The notes beneath the pieces were generated by a model that did not search any database, was not told the origin of the DNA, and saw only the letters and a list, made by a program, of their open reading frames with translations. This document shows, in pieces, positions 40,484 through 49,157 of a DNA stretch of 64,000 nucleotides. Numbering within the stretch: position 1 is the first letter of the stretch; every line of letters starts with the position of its first letter. Source of the stretch: Treponema sp. (GTDB taxonomy: Bacteria > Spirochaetota > Spirochaetia > Treponematales > Breznakiellaceae); NCBI GenBank assembly GCA_009785545.1, contig WQWD01000001.1:1-64000 (forward strand), given 5' to 3'. The position numbers and the translations under genes are program-made.

Positions 40484-40523
40484 GGGTTTGTCCAAGAAAA
40501 TACTTGGACAAACCCCTTTTTTT
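40484..40523. terminator. Bidirectional rho-independent terminator
   Basis: GGGTTTGTCCAAG (40484-40496) pairs perfectly with CTTGGACAAACCC (40503-40515) with a 6-nt loop; a T-run follows on the plus strand and a T-rich stretch follows on the minus strand. It lies between convergent genes (CotH-like, GH43) and should serve both. Confidence 0.9.
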
Positions 40524-40528
40524 ATTTC

Positions 40529-42946
40529 TTAATTTCCGTTCAAAATTGCCAATGTTGCAGGAATATCCAAAGTCGCTATCTGGTCTTCGGATATTGCACC
40601 ACTGTAAATCCTGAAATCAGCGAAGAAGGTTCTTGGCACAAAATTGTCGTTATTAAAACAGGGGCGGCCAATTCGGTTAAACGTCAGGCTGCCCATTTCT
40701 GTTGTTCTATGGGGAATCACTCCGGTTTCTTCAGGAATACCGTTAATGTAAATAGTTGCGAATTCTCCGCTCTGCCGAACCATTACGTGAATCCATTGTT
40801 GCCTTGGCAAATGCATACCGGTACGCACAAATCTTTCTCCTAACGGGTTGCCAGCTCCCGCCCAGCCGCTTCTGGAAATTGTGTGCTGGGTATCAGTTGC
40901 CCTAAACCAAATTACAGGCTCCGTGCCTCCCGCATGGCTCGCTCCTGAGAATGACCAAAGGAACCTGCCAGCACCGGTCCAATTTGAAGGTTGATCAATG
41001 TATACAAAAGAAGCGATGGTAAAATCATCCTGCGAAGTAATAAGGGAGCCCGCTGCTGAACCCATATCGATCCATGCAGGAGAGTCACCTCCGCCGGTTC
41101 CGCCTTGCCCTGCTCCGGGATTAGTTCCGGTGTCAGTTCCGGTATGAAAAGTACCTATTCCGTTATGGATTCCCAAACCGGATTCCGGAGAAGCAGTTCT
41201 CATTATAACCCCGTTATGAGTACCGGGATTTGCTCTATTGGTAATACTGTCTGCGGTATCGCCGTCACCAGCGTTGAATGTAAAATGCAATGTCAACGGA
41301 GCAGGATCAGTTACCACCGGGGGTGTCAAAATTCCCGGCCACGCCTGATAATTCTGCAAATGATAAAATTCTTCCTGTGTAATAGGAATTATTGAGCCGT
41401 GTCGAGGATTAAAGCCGGTCGTTCCTAATATCCCGCGTGTACTCCAATTAACAAGATCGGTACTTGTTCTAACCCCCCATGCGGGAGCTGCTGTACGACT
41501 GTACATATCATAGGCAAGTACGAAGGTGTCGGTACCAAAAAGCCTGAACACCTGAGCTCCTTCTACAGATTCGGTTTCCATGCAAACATGGTCGGCTACC
41601 CATTCCCAGCCTGTATGCAGATCCCGTGATCGTGCTAATGACATACGGCTTTGAGGTCCGGGTATTCCGGGTTGGCTTCCCTCGTTTTTGTAGATCATAT
41701 GGTAATACCCGCCAAGATTAGTGATGTTTCCATCAATCGTACTTCGTCCATGCGGATGTATAAACAAACGTTGTGGCAATTCAACAAGATCGGTAAAATC
41801 TTCATTTGCATATGTAAAATATATTCTATGCGGAGTCCACCCTACCCTGGCATGAGAATAAAAAATCATATATCTACCGGTTCTGCGATCAAAATTAACT
41901 TCAGGAGCCCAGGCTGTATAAATATCACCGAACTCCGCTGGCCATTTTTCAGCTATATTAATTGCGCTATGTGTCCAATCTGTAAGATTTGCTGATCTGG
42001 ATAAAATAATACCACGATTTGAGTTCCAGCCGAGTGAAGACCGCATATCGGTATTGACCATTAAAAAACCCCCTTCATGGCTGCGAATAATAAAGGGATC
42101 ACGCATACCGCCGGCAGAGGCAACCTCTTCGGCAAGAATGACCGGTCTGTTTCTGTTCAGGGTAGTAAAGTTAAGCCCGTCCCTGCCTATGGCAAAACGC
42201 ACTTGTTCCCCAGCAGGGGCGTCTCCGGTAAAATATGCCATTAAGTAGCCGTAGAACTCATATTCTTGGGCAGTTATTTCAAACGATTTGGTATCGCTGG
42301 CAGAACCTTTTTGAATTGTTGCAGTCAAATTGAATGTAAACACACCTGTTACGGTATCTCGTATTCTGACTCTCTTTGTTCCGGCAGCAATTCCATCAAC
42401 GATAGGGTAATTGGCATTGTCGCTTACCCATGTTATATTAGAACCTCTGGCACCTGTCGTAGGCAGCATTATTTCGTGATAAAAATAACTTAACCAAGTG
42501 TCTATTTGCAAATCCGCCGTATCCTGTTCAACTATATAGTCCAGGTCAGCTACTACTACAACGGCAACAATAGTGCTCGTTACGGATTGCACCCGAACCC
42601 CGGAAACAGAGTTATCGGTATTGGTGACAACGACATAATAGAAGGTCGTGCCTAGAGTATCAGTAGGCGGCGTGAATGTACTGTTGGTCGCTGAGTTAAT
42701 CGCAACAGCACCTGTAGTACTGCTTCCGCTATTACTGAACCATTGGTAAGAAAGAATACCGCCGCCTTCTACAACTGCAGTTACAGACAAGGGAGCAGCA
42801 ACTTCGCCCAAAATGACTTCATCTCCAACAGGCTGGACGGTTATTTCTGGTACGGCGGCATTTTCAAGCCCTGGTTCTTCGTCAGCTCCGTTGCAAGCTG
42901 CTGCAAACAGCAGCACTAACACAGCAAAAAACAAAATTTTCTTCAT
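40529..42946 (-). CDS. GH43 lipoprotein with Ig-like domains and C-terminal LamG
   Basis: An 805-residue lipoprotein, lipobox AAAC (Cys18), acidic tether NGADEEP. Domains: Ig-like (about 25-135, LSYQWFSNSG), atrophied Ig (140-230), GH43 five-bladed propeller (235-545) and LamG (555-805). In the propeller GGMRDPFII supplies the base-type Asp, AWAPEVNFD the second-blade motif, and VEGAQVFRL a candidate acid Glu. Sequence is closest in pattern to arabinan/arabinosidase-type GH43 proteins, so removal of arabinose side chains is a plausible job. The single gene has its own GTAC-type promoter (42986-43029). Confidence 0.82.
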   Translation of the reverse strand: MKKILFFAVLVLLFAAACNGADEEPGLENAAVPEITVQPVGDEVILGEVAAPLSVTAVVEGGGILSYQWFSNSGSSTTGAVAINSATNSTFTPPTDTLGTTFYYVVVTNTDNSVSGVRVQSVTSTIVAVVVVADLDYIVEQDTADLQIDTWLSYFYHEIMLPTTGARGSNITWVSDNANYPIVDGIAAGTKRVRIRDTVTGVFTFNLTATIQKGSASDTKSFEITAQEYEFYGYLMAYFTGDAPAGEQVRFAIGRDGLNFTTLNRNRPVILAEEVASAGGMRDPFIIRSHEGGFLMVNTDMRSSLGWNSNRGIILSRSANLTDWTHSAINIAEKWPAEFGDIYTAWAPEVNFDRRTGRYMIFYSHARVGWTPHRIYFTYANEDFTDLVELPQRLFIHPHGRSTIDGNITNLGGYYHMIYKNEGSQPGIPGPQSRMSLARSRDLHTGWEWVADHVCMETESVEGAQVFRLFGTDTFVLAYDMYSRTAAPAWGVRTSTDLVNWSTRGILGTTGFNPRHGSIIPITQEEFYHLQNYQAWPGILTPPVVTDPAPLTLHFTFNAGDGDTADSITNRANPGTHNGVIMRTASPESGLGIHNGIGTFHTGTDTGTNPGAGQGGTGGGDSPAWIDMGSAAGSLITSQDDFTIASFVYIDQPSNWTGAGRFLWSFSGASHAGGTEPVIWFRATDTQHTISRSGWAGAGNPLGERFVRTGMHLPRQQWIHVMVRQSGEFATIYINGIPEETGVIPHRTTEMGSLTFNRIGRPCFNNDNFVPRTFFADFRIYSGAISEDQIATLDIPATLAILNGN

Positions 42947-42985
42947 AAATACAACTCCTCGAATAATATAGATTATTATACTTTA

Positions 42986-43029
42986 ATTTTAACCCTACTG
43001 TTTTGAATCTCAAAAGTTACTAAAGTACT
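42986..43029 (-). promoter_or_regulatory. GTAC-type operator and promoter of the GH43/LamG gene
   Basis: On the minus strand AGTACTTTAGTAAC (43029-43016) lies 38 bp from its first base to TAAAAT (42991-42986). Predicted start near 42979, leader about 33 nt. It is back to back with the element at 43082, reproducing the layout of the 30071-30223 region. Confidence 0.75.
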
Positions 43030-43081
43030 GCTTTTTTAAAATATTTTACATTCAGCCTGTTTTAATATTTTCTATAAAAAC

Positions 43082-43126
43082 GGTACTTTTGTAACTTGTA
43101 TTTATTTAGGTTTAAGCATATATACT
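43082..43126 (+). promoter_or_regulatory. GTAC-type operator and promoter of the ABC importer / two-component operon
   Basis: GGTACTTTTGTAAC (43082-43095) lies 39 bp upstream of TATACT (43121-43126), a good -10. Predicted start near 43133, leader about 25 nt before the ATG at 43158. The bases from element to -10 align with 30179-30223 at most positions. Confidence 0.75.
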
Positions 43127-43157
43127 ATTGTTATTGTAATTTAATGAGGAGAAAAAT

Positions 43158-44459
43158 ATGAATCAAAGATCATTTTTCGGCAGGGTATTTTTTAAGAATA
43201 TCTTGGTATTTGCGTTAATAATCGCATTTTCAGCACTGTCTGCCTCTTGCCGCCGTGACGAAACAGATCCTAATACACTAACAATTTGGTGCTGGGATCC
43301 CAATTTTAATGTATTAGCTGTAAATGTAGCGGCAGAAATCTTCAGAAGAGACAACCCTGATGTAGTTATCAATGTGGTTGAAACCGCTTGGGAAGAAATT
43401 CAATTAAGGTTAAATACAGCTCTTTCAGCCAGCAGACCAAGAGGTCTTCCGGATATTATCCTGATACAGGATAATGCCATACAAAAAAACGTTGCAACTT
43501 TCCCAAATGCTTTTGTATCCTTGGATGGAAAAATTGATTTAAGCCAATTTGCCCACTTTAAGGTAGACGCAGGTACAATTAACGGAAGAAGCTATAGTGT
43601 TCCTTTTGATAACGGCGCAAGTGCAACATTTCTAAGACGTGATATTGTTGAACAAGCCGGGCTTCAGGTAAGTGATTTTGATTATATTACATGGGATCGC
43701 TTTATTGAACTAGCTATAATTGTTAGAGAAAGAACCGGCTTCCCAATGCTTTCTGCAGTAGGAAATGAAAATGATTTGGTTCCTCTAATGCTACAAAGCG
43801 CAGGAACATGGTTTTTTGATGAGCAAGGTAATGTTTATATCGCAAATAATGAAGTCCTCAGGGAAGCAGTCCGGATTTACAAAGAACTGATAGACAATGG
43901 GCTTCTTTTACTGGTTTCTGACTGGACTGCTTACATTGCCAGCTTAAATACCGGAAGTGTTGCAGCAACAGTAAACGGCTGCTGGATAGTCGGCTCAATT
44001 TCTGCAGAACACTCTCAATCAGGTAATTGGGCTGTGGTCAGCACCCCAAGGCTAAATATTCCCGGAGGCACTAATTATTCCAGCGTGGGAGGTTCAAGCT
44101 GGATGATTCTTGCCAGCTCAAGAAATATTGACTTAGCAGTGGATTTTCTGAATACAACCTTTGCGGGCAGTATTGAGCTATACGAAACAATATTACCTTC
44201 TTCGGGAGCTATTGGTACATGGCTTCCTGCTGCCGATTCTCCTGTTTACAATGAACCAAATGAATTTTTTGGAGGACAGGAAATATATCAGTATATTATC
44301 GGTTTTGCTGAAAGAGTCCCTCGAATCCAGTTCGGTATGTTCAATTATGAAGCCCGTAATTTTGTAGCCCAGGCGCTTATAGAAATTACCAGAGGAGCTT
44401 CAATCGATGCAGCTCTTGAAAGAGCGCAAAGAAACACAGAATTTATTATAAATCACTAA
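43158..44459 (+). CDS. ABC sugar importer substrate-binding lipoprotein (family 1)
   Basis: A 433-residue lipoprotein, lipobox SASC (Cys31), followed by the basic RRDETDPN, a tail typical of the other binding proteins here and unlike the surface lipoproteins. The mature domain has extracellular solute-binding family 1 features (EIFRRDNPDVVINVVE, GLPDIILIQDNAIQ, NYSSVGGSSWMILASS, DLAVDFLN). The gene is first in an operon with two permeases and a two-component system, led by AGGAG and a GTAC-type promoter. Substrate unknown; a mono- or oligosaccharide from the arabinogalactan-like glycan is the contextual guess. Confidence 0.92.
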   Translation: MNQRSFFGRVFFKNILVFALIIAFSALSASCRRDETDPNTLTIWCWDPNFNVLAVNVAAEIFRRDNPDVVINVVETAWEEIQLRLNTALSASRPRGLPDIILIQDNAIQKNVATFPNAFVSLDGKIDLSQFAHFKVDAGTINGRSYSVPFDNGASATFLRRDIVEQAGLQVSDFDYITWDRFIELAIIVRERTGFPMLSAVGNENDLVPLMLQSAGTWFFDEQGNVYIANNEVLREAVRIYKELIDNGLLLLVSDWTAYIASLNTGSVAATVNGCWIVGSISAEHSQSGNWAVVSTPRLNIPGGTNYSSVGGSSWMILASSRNIDLAVDFLNTTFAGSIELYETILPSSGAIGTWLPAADSPVYNEPNEFFGGQEIYQYIIGFAERVPRIQFGMFNYEARNFVAQALIEITRGASIDAALERAQRNTEFIINH

Positions 44460-44465
44460 ATTACA

Positions 44466-44521
44466 TGAGGTTTTCCGATAACTAACCCGAACCGGAAATT
44501 CGAAGTTTTGGGAAAACCTCA
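44466..44521 (+). repeat. Intergenic hairpin after the binding-protein gene
   Basis: TGAGGTTTTCC (44466-44476) pairs perfectly with GGAAAACCTCA (44511-44521); the loop contains AACTAACCCGAACCGGA. There is no T-run directly after it. A hairpin between a binding-protein gene and its permeases often sets the higher level of the former. Confidence 0.65.
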
Positions 44522-44541
44522 CAAATCAGTTATATAATTGA

Positions 44542-44574
44542 GCCTGTCCCAAAAACTGAAGTTTTAGGACAGCC
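44542..44574 (+). repeat. Second intergenic hairpin, CTGTCC..GGACAG stem with AAAACT..AGTTTT core
   Basis: CTGTCC (44544-44549) plus AAAACT pair with AGTTTT plus GGACAG (44567-44572), with a 2-nt apical loop. It lies 33 bp upstream of the permease start. It belongs to the same family as the hairpins at 26291 and 44466. Confidence 0.65.
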
Positions 44575-44606
44575 TGAATTACAATACAATAATGGAAAGG
44601 GAAAAC

Positions 44607-45485
44607 ATGAAGCATTTAAGCATGGAGAAAAAACGTAGTTTATGGGGTTGGTTTTTTATCCTCCCAGCCGCTACATTAATTTTTATTTTTTCTTTCTACC
44701 CCATGATAAATACTTTTATCCTTTCTTTACAGTCCGGTATTGGTAATAACTTGCACTTTACCGGCATCAGAAATTACTACCGGTTATTCCAAGATGCCAC
44801 TTTTTTAAGATCTGTTGCAAATGTATTTACTTATCTGATTATTCAGGTTCCTATCATGCTCTTTTTAGCATTGATTCTTTCATCCATTCTGAATAATCCA
44901 CGCCTGAAATTTAAAGGACTTTTCAGGACTTTGGTTTTTCTGCCCTGTGCAACCGCACTTGTTTCATCCGCAATGGTATTCAGATCTTTTTTTGCTTTAG
45001 ACGGAATTGTAAATATTGCATTATTAAATATAGGTCTTATTTCAAATCCAATAAGCTGGTTAAGCCATCCGATATGGGCAAAAGTAATTATAATTCTTGT
45101 TATAACCTGGCGATGGACAGGTTTTAATACTATTTTTTATCTGGCTGGTTTACAAAACATCGATCATTCTATTTACGAATCGGCAAAGATAGATGGTGCT
45201 TCACCTACACAAATATTTTTTAAAATAACTCTTCCTCTGCTCAGACCCGTAATACTCTTGACTGCAATAATGTCAACAAATGGTACTTTACAGCTTTTCG
45301 ACGAAGTAGTACAATTGACAGGCGGTGGTCCGGGGAATGCAACAATCACTATAACACAGTATATCTTCAATTTGTCTTTTGTATTCAGTCCGCAATTTGG
45401 TTACGCAGCGGCAGTCTCCTATGCTATATTGGTTATTGTCGCAATTTTATCTATTATTCAGATGAAAATCGGAGATCAAAAATGA
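44607..45485 (+). CDS. ABC sugar importer permease, MalF/UgpA type
   Basis: A 292-residue membrane protein from the ATG at 44607 (MKHLSMEKKRSLWGWFF), preceded by GGAAAGGGA; the upstream in-frame ATG at 44592 is possible. Six hydrophobic segments; EAA loop YESAKIDGASPTQIFFKITLP near residue 193. It shares an ATGA overlap with the next permease, so translation is coupled. Partner of the binding protein at 43158. Confidence 0.93.
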   Translation: MKHLSMEKKRSLWGWFFILPAATLIFIFSFYPMINTFILSLQSGIGNNLHFTGIRNYYRLFQDATFLRSVANVFTYLIIQVPIMLFLALILSSILNNPRLKFKGLFRTLVFLPCATALVSSAMVFRSFFALDGIVNIALLNIGLISNPISWLSHPIWAKVIIILVITWRWTGFNTIFYLAGLQNIDHSIYESAKIDGASPTQIFFKITLPLLRPVILLTAIMSTNGTLQLFDEVVQLTGGGPGNATITITQYIFNLSFVFSPQFGYAAAVSYAILVIVAILSIIQMKIGDQK

Positions 45486-46297
45486 AAAAGCGAAGATATG
45501 TTGGCTCAAGTTTAATGTATACATTTTTGATAATTGTCTGCCTCTTTTCCAGTATTCCGTTTTTTTGGATGATTATAGCGGCAACCAACAGTAGCATTGA
45601 CATAATCAGAGGTCAGATAACTCTAGGAACACATTTATTTGAAAACTTTAGAATATTATTCAGTACTGTAAATGTGGGAAATGCTTTTTGGAATTCCCTT
45701 AGAAATACAGCGGTAATTACAATTGCAAGCCTTTTTATTTGCTCAATGGCGGGGTACGGTTTTCAAACTTACAGAGATAAAAAGAAAGACAGATTTATGA
45801 CAATTTTGCTTCTTTCAATGATGGTTCCTTTTGCCTCAATAATGATTCCGCTTTTCAGAATGTTTAGTACATTCAATTTACTTGACTCAACATTGGGGTT
45901 TGTCCTTCCAACTGTATCAACAGCTTTCCTTATATTCTTTTTCAGACAAAGCAGTATGTCTTTTCCCTATGAAATTGTCCAGTCTGCCAGGCTTGACGGG
46001 GTTGGTGAATTTGGAATATATTACAGGATATATCTTCCGGTTATGTTTCCAACAATTGTTGCAGGCGGAATCGTGACATTTATGAACAATTGGAACAGTT
46101 ATCTCTGGCCGCTTGTTATCATGCAGAGAGCAGAAAGCAGAACAATGACTTTAATGCTTGCAACTCTAACATCGGGGTATACTATAAATTACGGTATTCT
46201 TATGCTTGCCGTAACCCTTACTACACTGCCGACTGTAATACTTTTTTCGTGTCTGCAAAAATATTTTATTGCAGGAGTTTTGGGAGCGGTTAAATGA
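45482..46297 (+). CDS. ABC sugar importer permease, MalG type
   Basis: A 271-residue permease starting at the ATGA overlap with the previous gene. The cytoplasmic loop reads QSARLDGVGEFGIYYRIYLP near residue 165, the EAA ATPase-docking motif with a Gln-Ser in place of Glu-Ala. The C-terminus IAGVLGAVK is typical. The next gene, a histidine kinase, starts 1 bp after its stop. Confidence 0.93.
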   Translation: MKKRRYVGSSLMYTFLIIVCLFSSIPFFWMIIAATNSSIDIIRGQITLGTHLFENFRILFSTVNVGNAFWNSLRNTAVITIASLFICSMAGYGFQTYRDKKKDRFMTILLLSMMVPFASIMIPLFRMFSTFNLLDSTLGFVLPTVSTAFLIFFFRQSSMSFPYEIVQSARLDGVGEFGIYYRIYLPVMFPTIVAGGIVTFMNNWNSYLWPLVIMQRAESRTMTLMLATLTSGYTINYGILMLAVTLTTLPTVILFSCLQKYFIAGVLGAVK

Positions 46298-46298
46298 A

Positions 46299-47555
46299 AT
46301 GGTAAAAAAGTTGTTTACTGTAAATAAAATATTCCCATTATCATTAGCAACATTATTAATTACTGTTGCTATTTTTTTATTCATTTATAATTATACCTCC
46401 CCCACACTCCACATTTTTGACAGCAATGAATATGACAATGAATTCTTGTTTAAACTAAATTTTTTCATAAATATTACCATATTTTTTATATCATTATTTA
46501 TATGCATAATTTTCAATAATTTCTTCAGCCGCCTTTTCTGCGTTATTTTTAGTTTTACTTCATGTGTTTTGACTGTCTATGTATTAAATGATATTTACTC
46601 GATAAATCTACTCCTTTATATTGCCTTTATAATTGTCATAGTTTTTTCATTTACACCGGTTATCAGTACAATAATTTCTCTATCCTGTATTGCATTGTTT
46701 ATTTATTTTCTTTACTATCCATCGTTTATGGGCTTGTTACCTTATGACATTTTATTCTCCCCGCATGATGCAACAAATATCATTCCTTTTGCAGTAATCC
46801 TGCTCTTTACAATGGGCAGCACAATTATAATACGGGAATTATATGATAAATACAGCCATTCGCAAAAAACCATCGAATATTTGAGCAAAACAGAAAAACA
46901 ACTGTCGCAGTTTAATGTCCAACTCCAACAGCTTTCAAGAAAAAGAAATGAAACTATATTAAGAAACGAACGTCTCAAACTTACCAGAGATCTTCATGAT
47001 ACATGTGGTTATGCATTTACAAATATTATTTTATTAAGTGATGCGGCAATAAGCAATAATAAGGTGGATACTGATGATGTACAAGAATTATATTCTAAAA
47101 TAAGAAATCTTGCTGCGAGGGGACTTCAGGAAACCAGAGAAATACTCCATCTTATTAGAAAAAAACAAAAACTATATACTAATACAACAGATATTGTATT
47201 AGAAGCAAAATCGTTATTCGAAGATGTTACAGGCATAAAGGTTGAAATTACATGGGGTAATATTACCAATAACTACAGTCATGATATAAACAAAATTATT
47301 GTCAGCATTATTCAGGAAGCATTTACCAATTCAATAAAGCATGGACAAGCTTCCTTTATCAAGATAAATTTTAATGAAACTTACGAGAAATTATTCATGT
47401 CTATTTCCGATAACGGGATAGGTTCAAGACAAATAGAAAAAGGAATAGGGATAACAGGTATGGAAGAGCGTCTTAATATTGTCAATGGTAAATTACACAT
47501 ATCGGAATTATCTGAAGGTGGATTTCATCTCACAGTTGTTATACCAATACAATAA
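46299..47555 (+). CDS. Sensor histidine kinase, NarL/LiaS-type, with multi-pass membrane sensor
   Basis: A 418-residue protein from the ATG at 46299, 1 bp after the permease stop; GGAGCGG precedes. The first about 185 residues hold five or six membrane helices with almost no periplasmic domain, so it probably senses a membrane component or lipid-side signal. A short coiled coil (KTIEYLSKTEKQLSQFNVQLQ) leads to the HisKA_3 dimerisation domain with phospho-acceptor His233 in TRDLHDTCGYAF, and the HATPase domain has the N-box EAFTNSIKHG and G1/G2 boxes SDNGIG and GIGITGMEER. It pairs with the response regulator 11 bp downstream and is co-transcribed with the importer. Confidence 0.93.
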   Translation: MVKKLFTVNKIFPLSLATLLITVAIFLFIYNYTSPTLHIFDSNEYDNEFLFKLNFFINITIFFISLFICIIFNNFFSRLFCVIFSFTSCVLTVYVLNDIYSINLLLYIAFIIVIVFSFTPVISTIISLSCIALFIYFLYYPSFMGLLPYDILFSPHDATNIIPFAVILLFTMGSTIIIRELYDKYSHSQKTIEYLSKTEKQLSQFNVQLQQLSRKRNETILRNERLKLTRDLHDTCGYAFTNIILLSDAAISNNKVDTDDVQELYSKIRNLAARGLQETREILHLIRKKQKLYTNTTDIVLEAKSLFEDVTGIKVEITWGNITNNYSHDINKIIVSIIQEAFTNSIKHGQASFIKINFNETYEKLFMSISDNGIGSRQIEKGIGITGMEERLNIVNGKLHISELSEGGFHLTVVIPIQ

Positions 47556-47566
47556 AGGAAAATTTC

Positions 47567-48256
47567 ATGGATAAACAAAAACTAAAAGTACTTTTGGCAG
47601 ATGATCAAGAGATGATAACTAAAAGCTTATCTACCTATCTTAAAAATTACACTGATGACATTCACATTGTCGGAGTTGCCGCAAATGGCATAGAAGCGGT
47701 TGAACTGATGCAAGAGCACAATCCGGACATTATCCTGATGGATGTGTTGATGCCGAAATTGAATGGAATAGAAGCTGTAGCTGCAATAAAAGCAAAAAAT
47801 ACAAATGTCAAAATTATTATGCTTTCTACCTACGATGATGACGAATATGTACGATCTTCCATCCTTGCTGGAGCTTCAGGTTATCTGATGAAAGACACTT
47901 CTCCTACAGAACTTATCAGCGCCATCAGAGCATTAAAAAATAACAATATTATACAGATATCGCCTGATCTAGTACGAAATATGGTTCAAAATAAATTTAA
48001 ACATGAAGAAAAAAACGAAAAATCAAATATCGAAGAAAACGCTCTTTATAAAAATTTGCCCGAATTAAAACATTTAAGCAATCGTGAAAAAGAAGTTTTT
48101 ACACTTTTGGCTATGGGCTATGATAATGAAAAAATAGCAGAGAAATTATTTATTTCAATCCAATCCGTAAAAAACCATATAAGTATTATTTATTCAAAAC
48201 TTTGTGTAAAAAATCGGTTTGAAATAATCAGATTGGCTAATAAAATTGATAACTAA
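47567..48256 (+). CDS. NarL/FixJ-family response regulator (REC + LuxR HTH)
   Basis: A 229-residue protein. Receiver domain with acidic pocket ADDQ near 11, phospho-acceptor Asp59 in IILMDVLMP and conserved Lys in YLMKDTSP. The LuxR-type HTH (about 165-225) reads LSNREKEVFTLLAMGYDNEKIAEKL and SVKNHISIIYSKL. AAAGGA precedes the ATG. It forms a pair with the kinase upstream. Since its operon starts from a GTAC-type promoter, it is a candidate regulator of the 14-bp element, but nothing in the sequence shows direct binding. Confidence 0.95.
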   Translation: MDKQKLKVLLADDQEMITKSLSTYLKNYTDDIHIVGVAANGIEAVELMQEHNPDIILMDVLMPKLNGIEAVAAIKAKNTNVKIIMLSTYDDDEYVRSSILAGASGYLMKDTSPTELISAIRALKNNNIIQISPDLVRNMVQNKFKHEEKNEKSNIEENALYKNLPELKHLSNREKEVFTLLAMGYDNEKIAEKLFISIQSVKNHISIIYSKLCVKNRFEIIRLANKIDN

Positions 48257-48286
48257 GGCAATACATGACAAAAAAGCCGGTAAGAC

Positions 48287-49147
48287 TCAACCTTTTATCC
48301 CTGTAGAAGCTACACCCTGTATAAAAAATCGCTGCAAAGAAATAAAAATAATAAGAACCGGAATAAGAGCAACTACACTGCCTGCCATAATCAGACCGAA
48401 TTCCGCAGAAAACTGGGAAATAAAACTTCGCAATCCAATCTGAATGGTTTTAAGCTCAGTTCTGGTAAGGTAGATCATAGGACCTAAAAAGTCATTCCAA
48501 GTATTTACAAATGTGATTATAGCAAGTGCAGAAAGCGCTGGCTTGGAAAGGGGCAGCATAATTCTTATCCATATACCATATTCAGACATTCCGTCAATTC
48601 GCGCAGCTTCTCGAAGTTCTCCGGGAATACTGTCGTAAAATTGTTTCATCATAAAAACCCCAAATGCCGAAAAAGCCTGCAGGCAAATAATCGCAAGATG
48701 AGTATTATGAAGACCAAATGAGCTAAACATTATAAACTGGGGAACCATGTAAGCCTGCCATGGTACGGCTATTGTAGCTATATAAGCAAGAAATAAAGTC
48801 CGTCGCATGGGGAAGTGCAGTTTGGAAAATGCATAAGCGGCGAAACTTGATGTCATCAATTGAAGAAAAGTGACTATTACAGAAAGTTTTGCAGTATTCC
48901 ATATATAAGTGGCCAGAGGGATCATTTCCCAAATCTCGGAATAATTTTCCCATCTTGGGTTTTCTGGTATCCATTGAATAGGAAAAGTAAATACATCCTG
49001 ATTAAGTTTCAGGGATGACGAAAGCATCCAAGCAAAAGGAATAAGCATAAAAAAAGCGGTGACAATAAGAAAAAGATATATTAAAGCTCTTTTTATGCCA
49101 TATTTAAAATAATAATTCTGTAAAAAAAAATTTTTTGCGGTAATCAT
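48287..49147 (-). CDS. ABC sugar importer permease, MalG type (third importer)
   Basis: A 286-residue permease, six hydrophobic segments, EAA loop REAARIDGMSEYGIWIRIMLP near residue 190 and C-terminus GVASTGIKG. It is the last gene of the operon 51357 to 48287, beginning 10 bp after the stop of its partner permease. The 30-bp gap to the convergent response regulator contains no strong terminator. Confidence 0.93.
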   Translation of the reverse strand: MITAKNFFLQNYYFKYGIKRALIYLFLIVTAFFMLIPFAWMLSSSLKLNQDVFTFPIQWIPENPRWENYSEIWEMIPLATYIWNTAKLSVIVTFLQLMTSSFAAYAFSKLHFPMRRTLFLAYIATIAVPWQAYMVPQFIMFSSFGLHNTHLAIICLQAFSAFGVFMMKQFYDSIPGELREAARIDGMSEYGIWIRIMLPLSKPALSALAIITFVNTWNDFLGPMIYLTRTELKTIQIGLRSFISQFSAEFGLIMAGSVVALIPVLIIFISLQRFFIQGVASTGIKG

Positions 49148-49157
49148 ATTAAATCTC

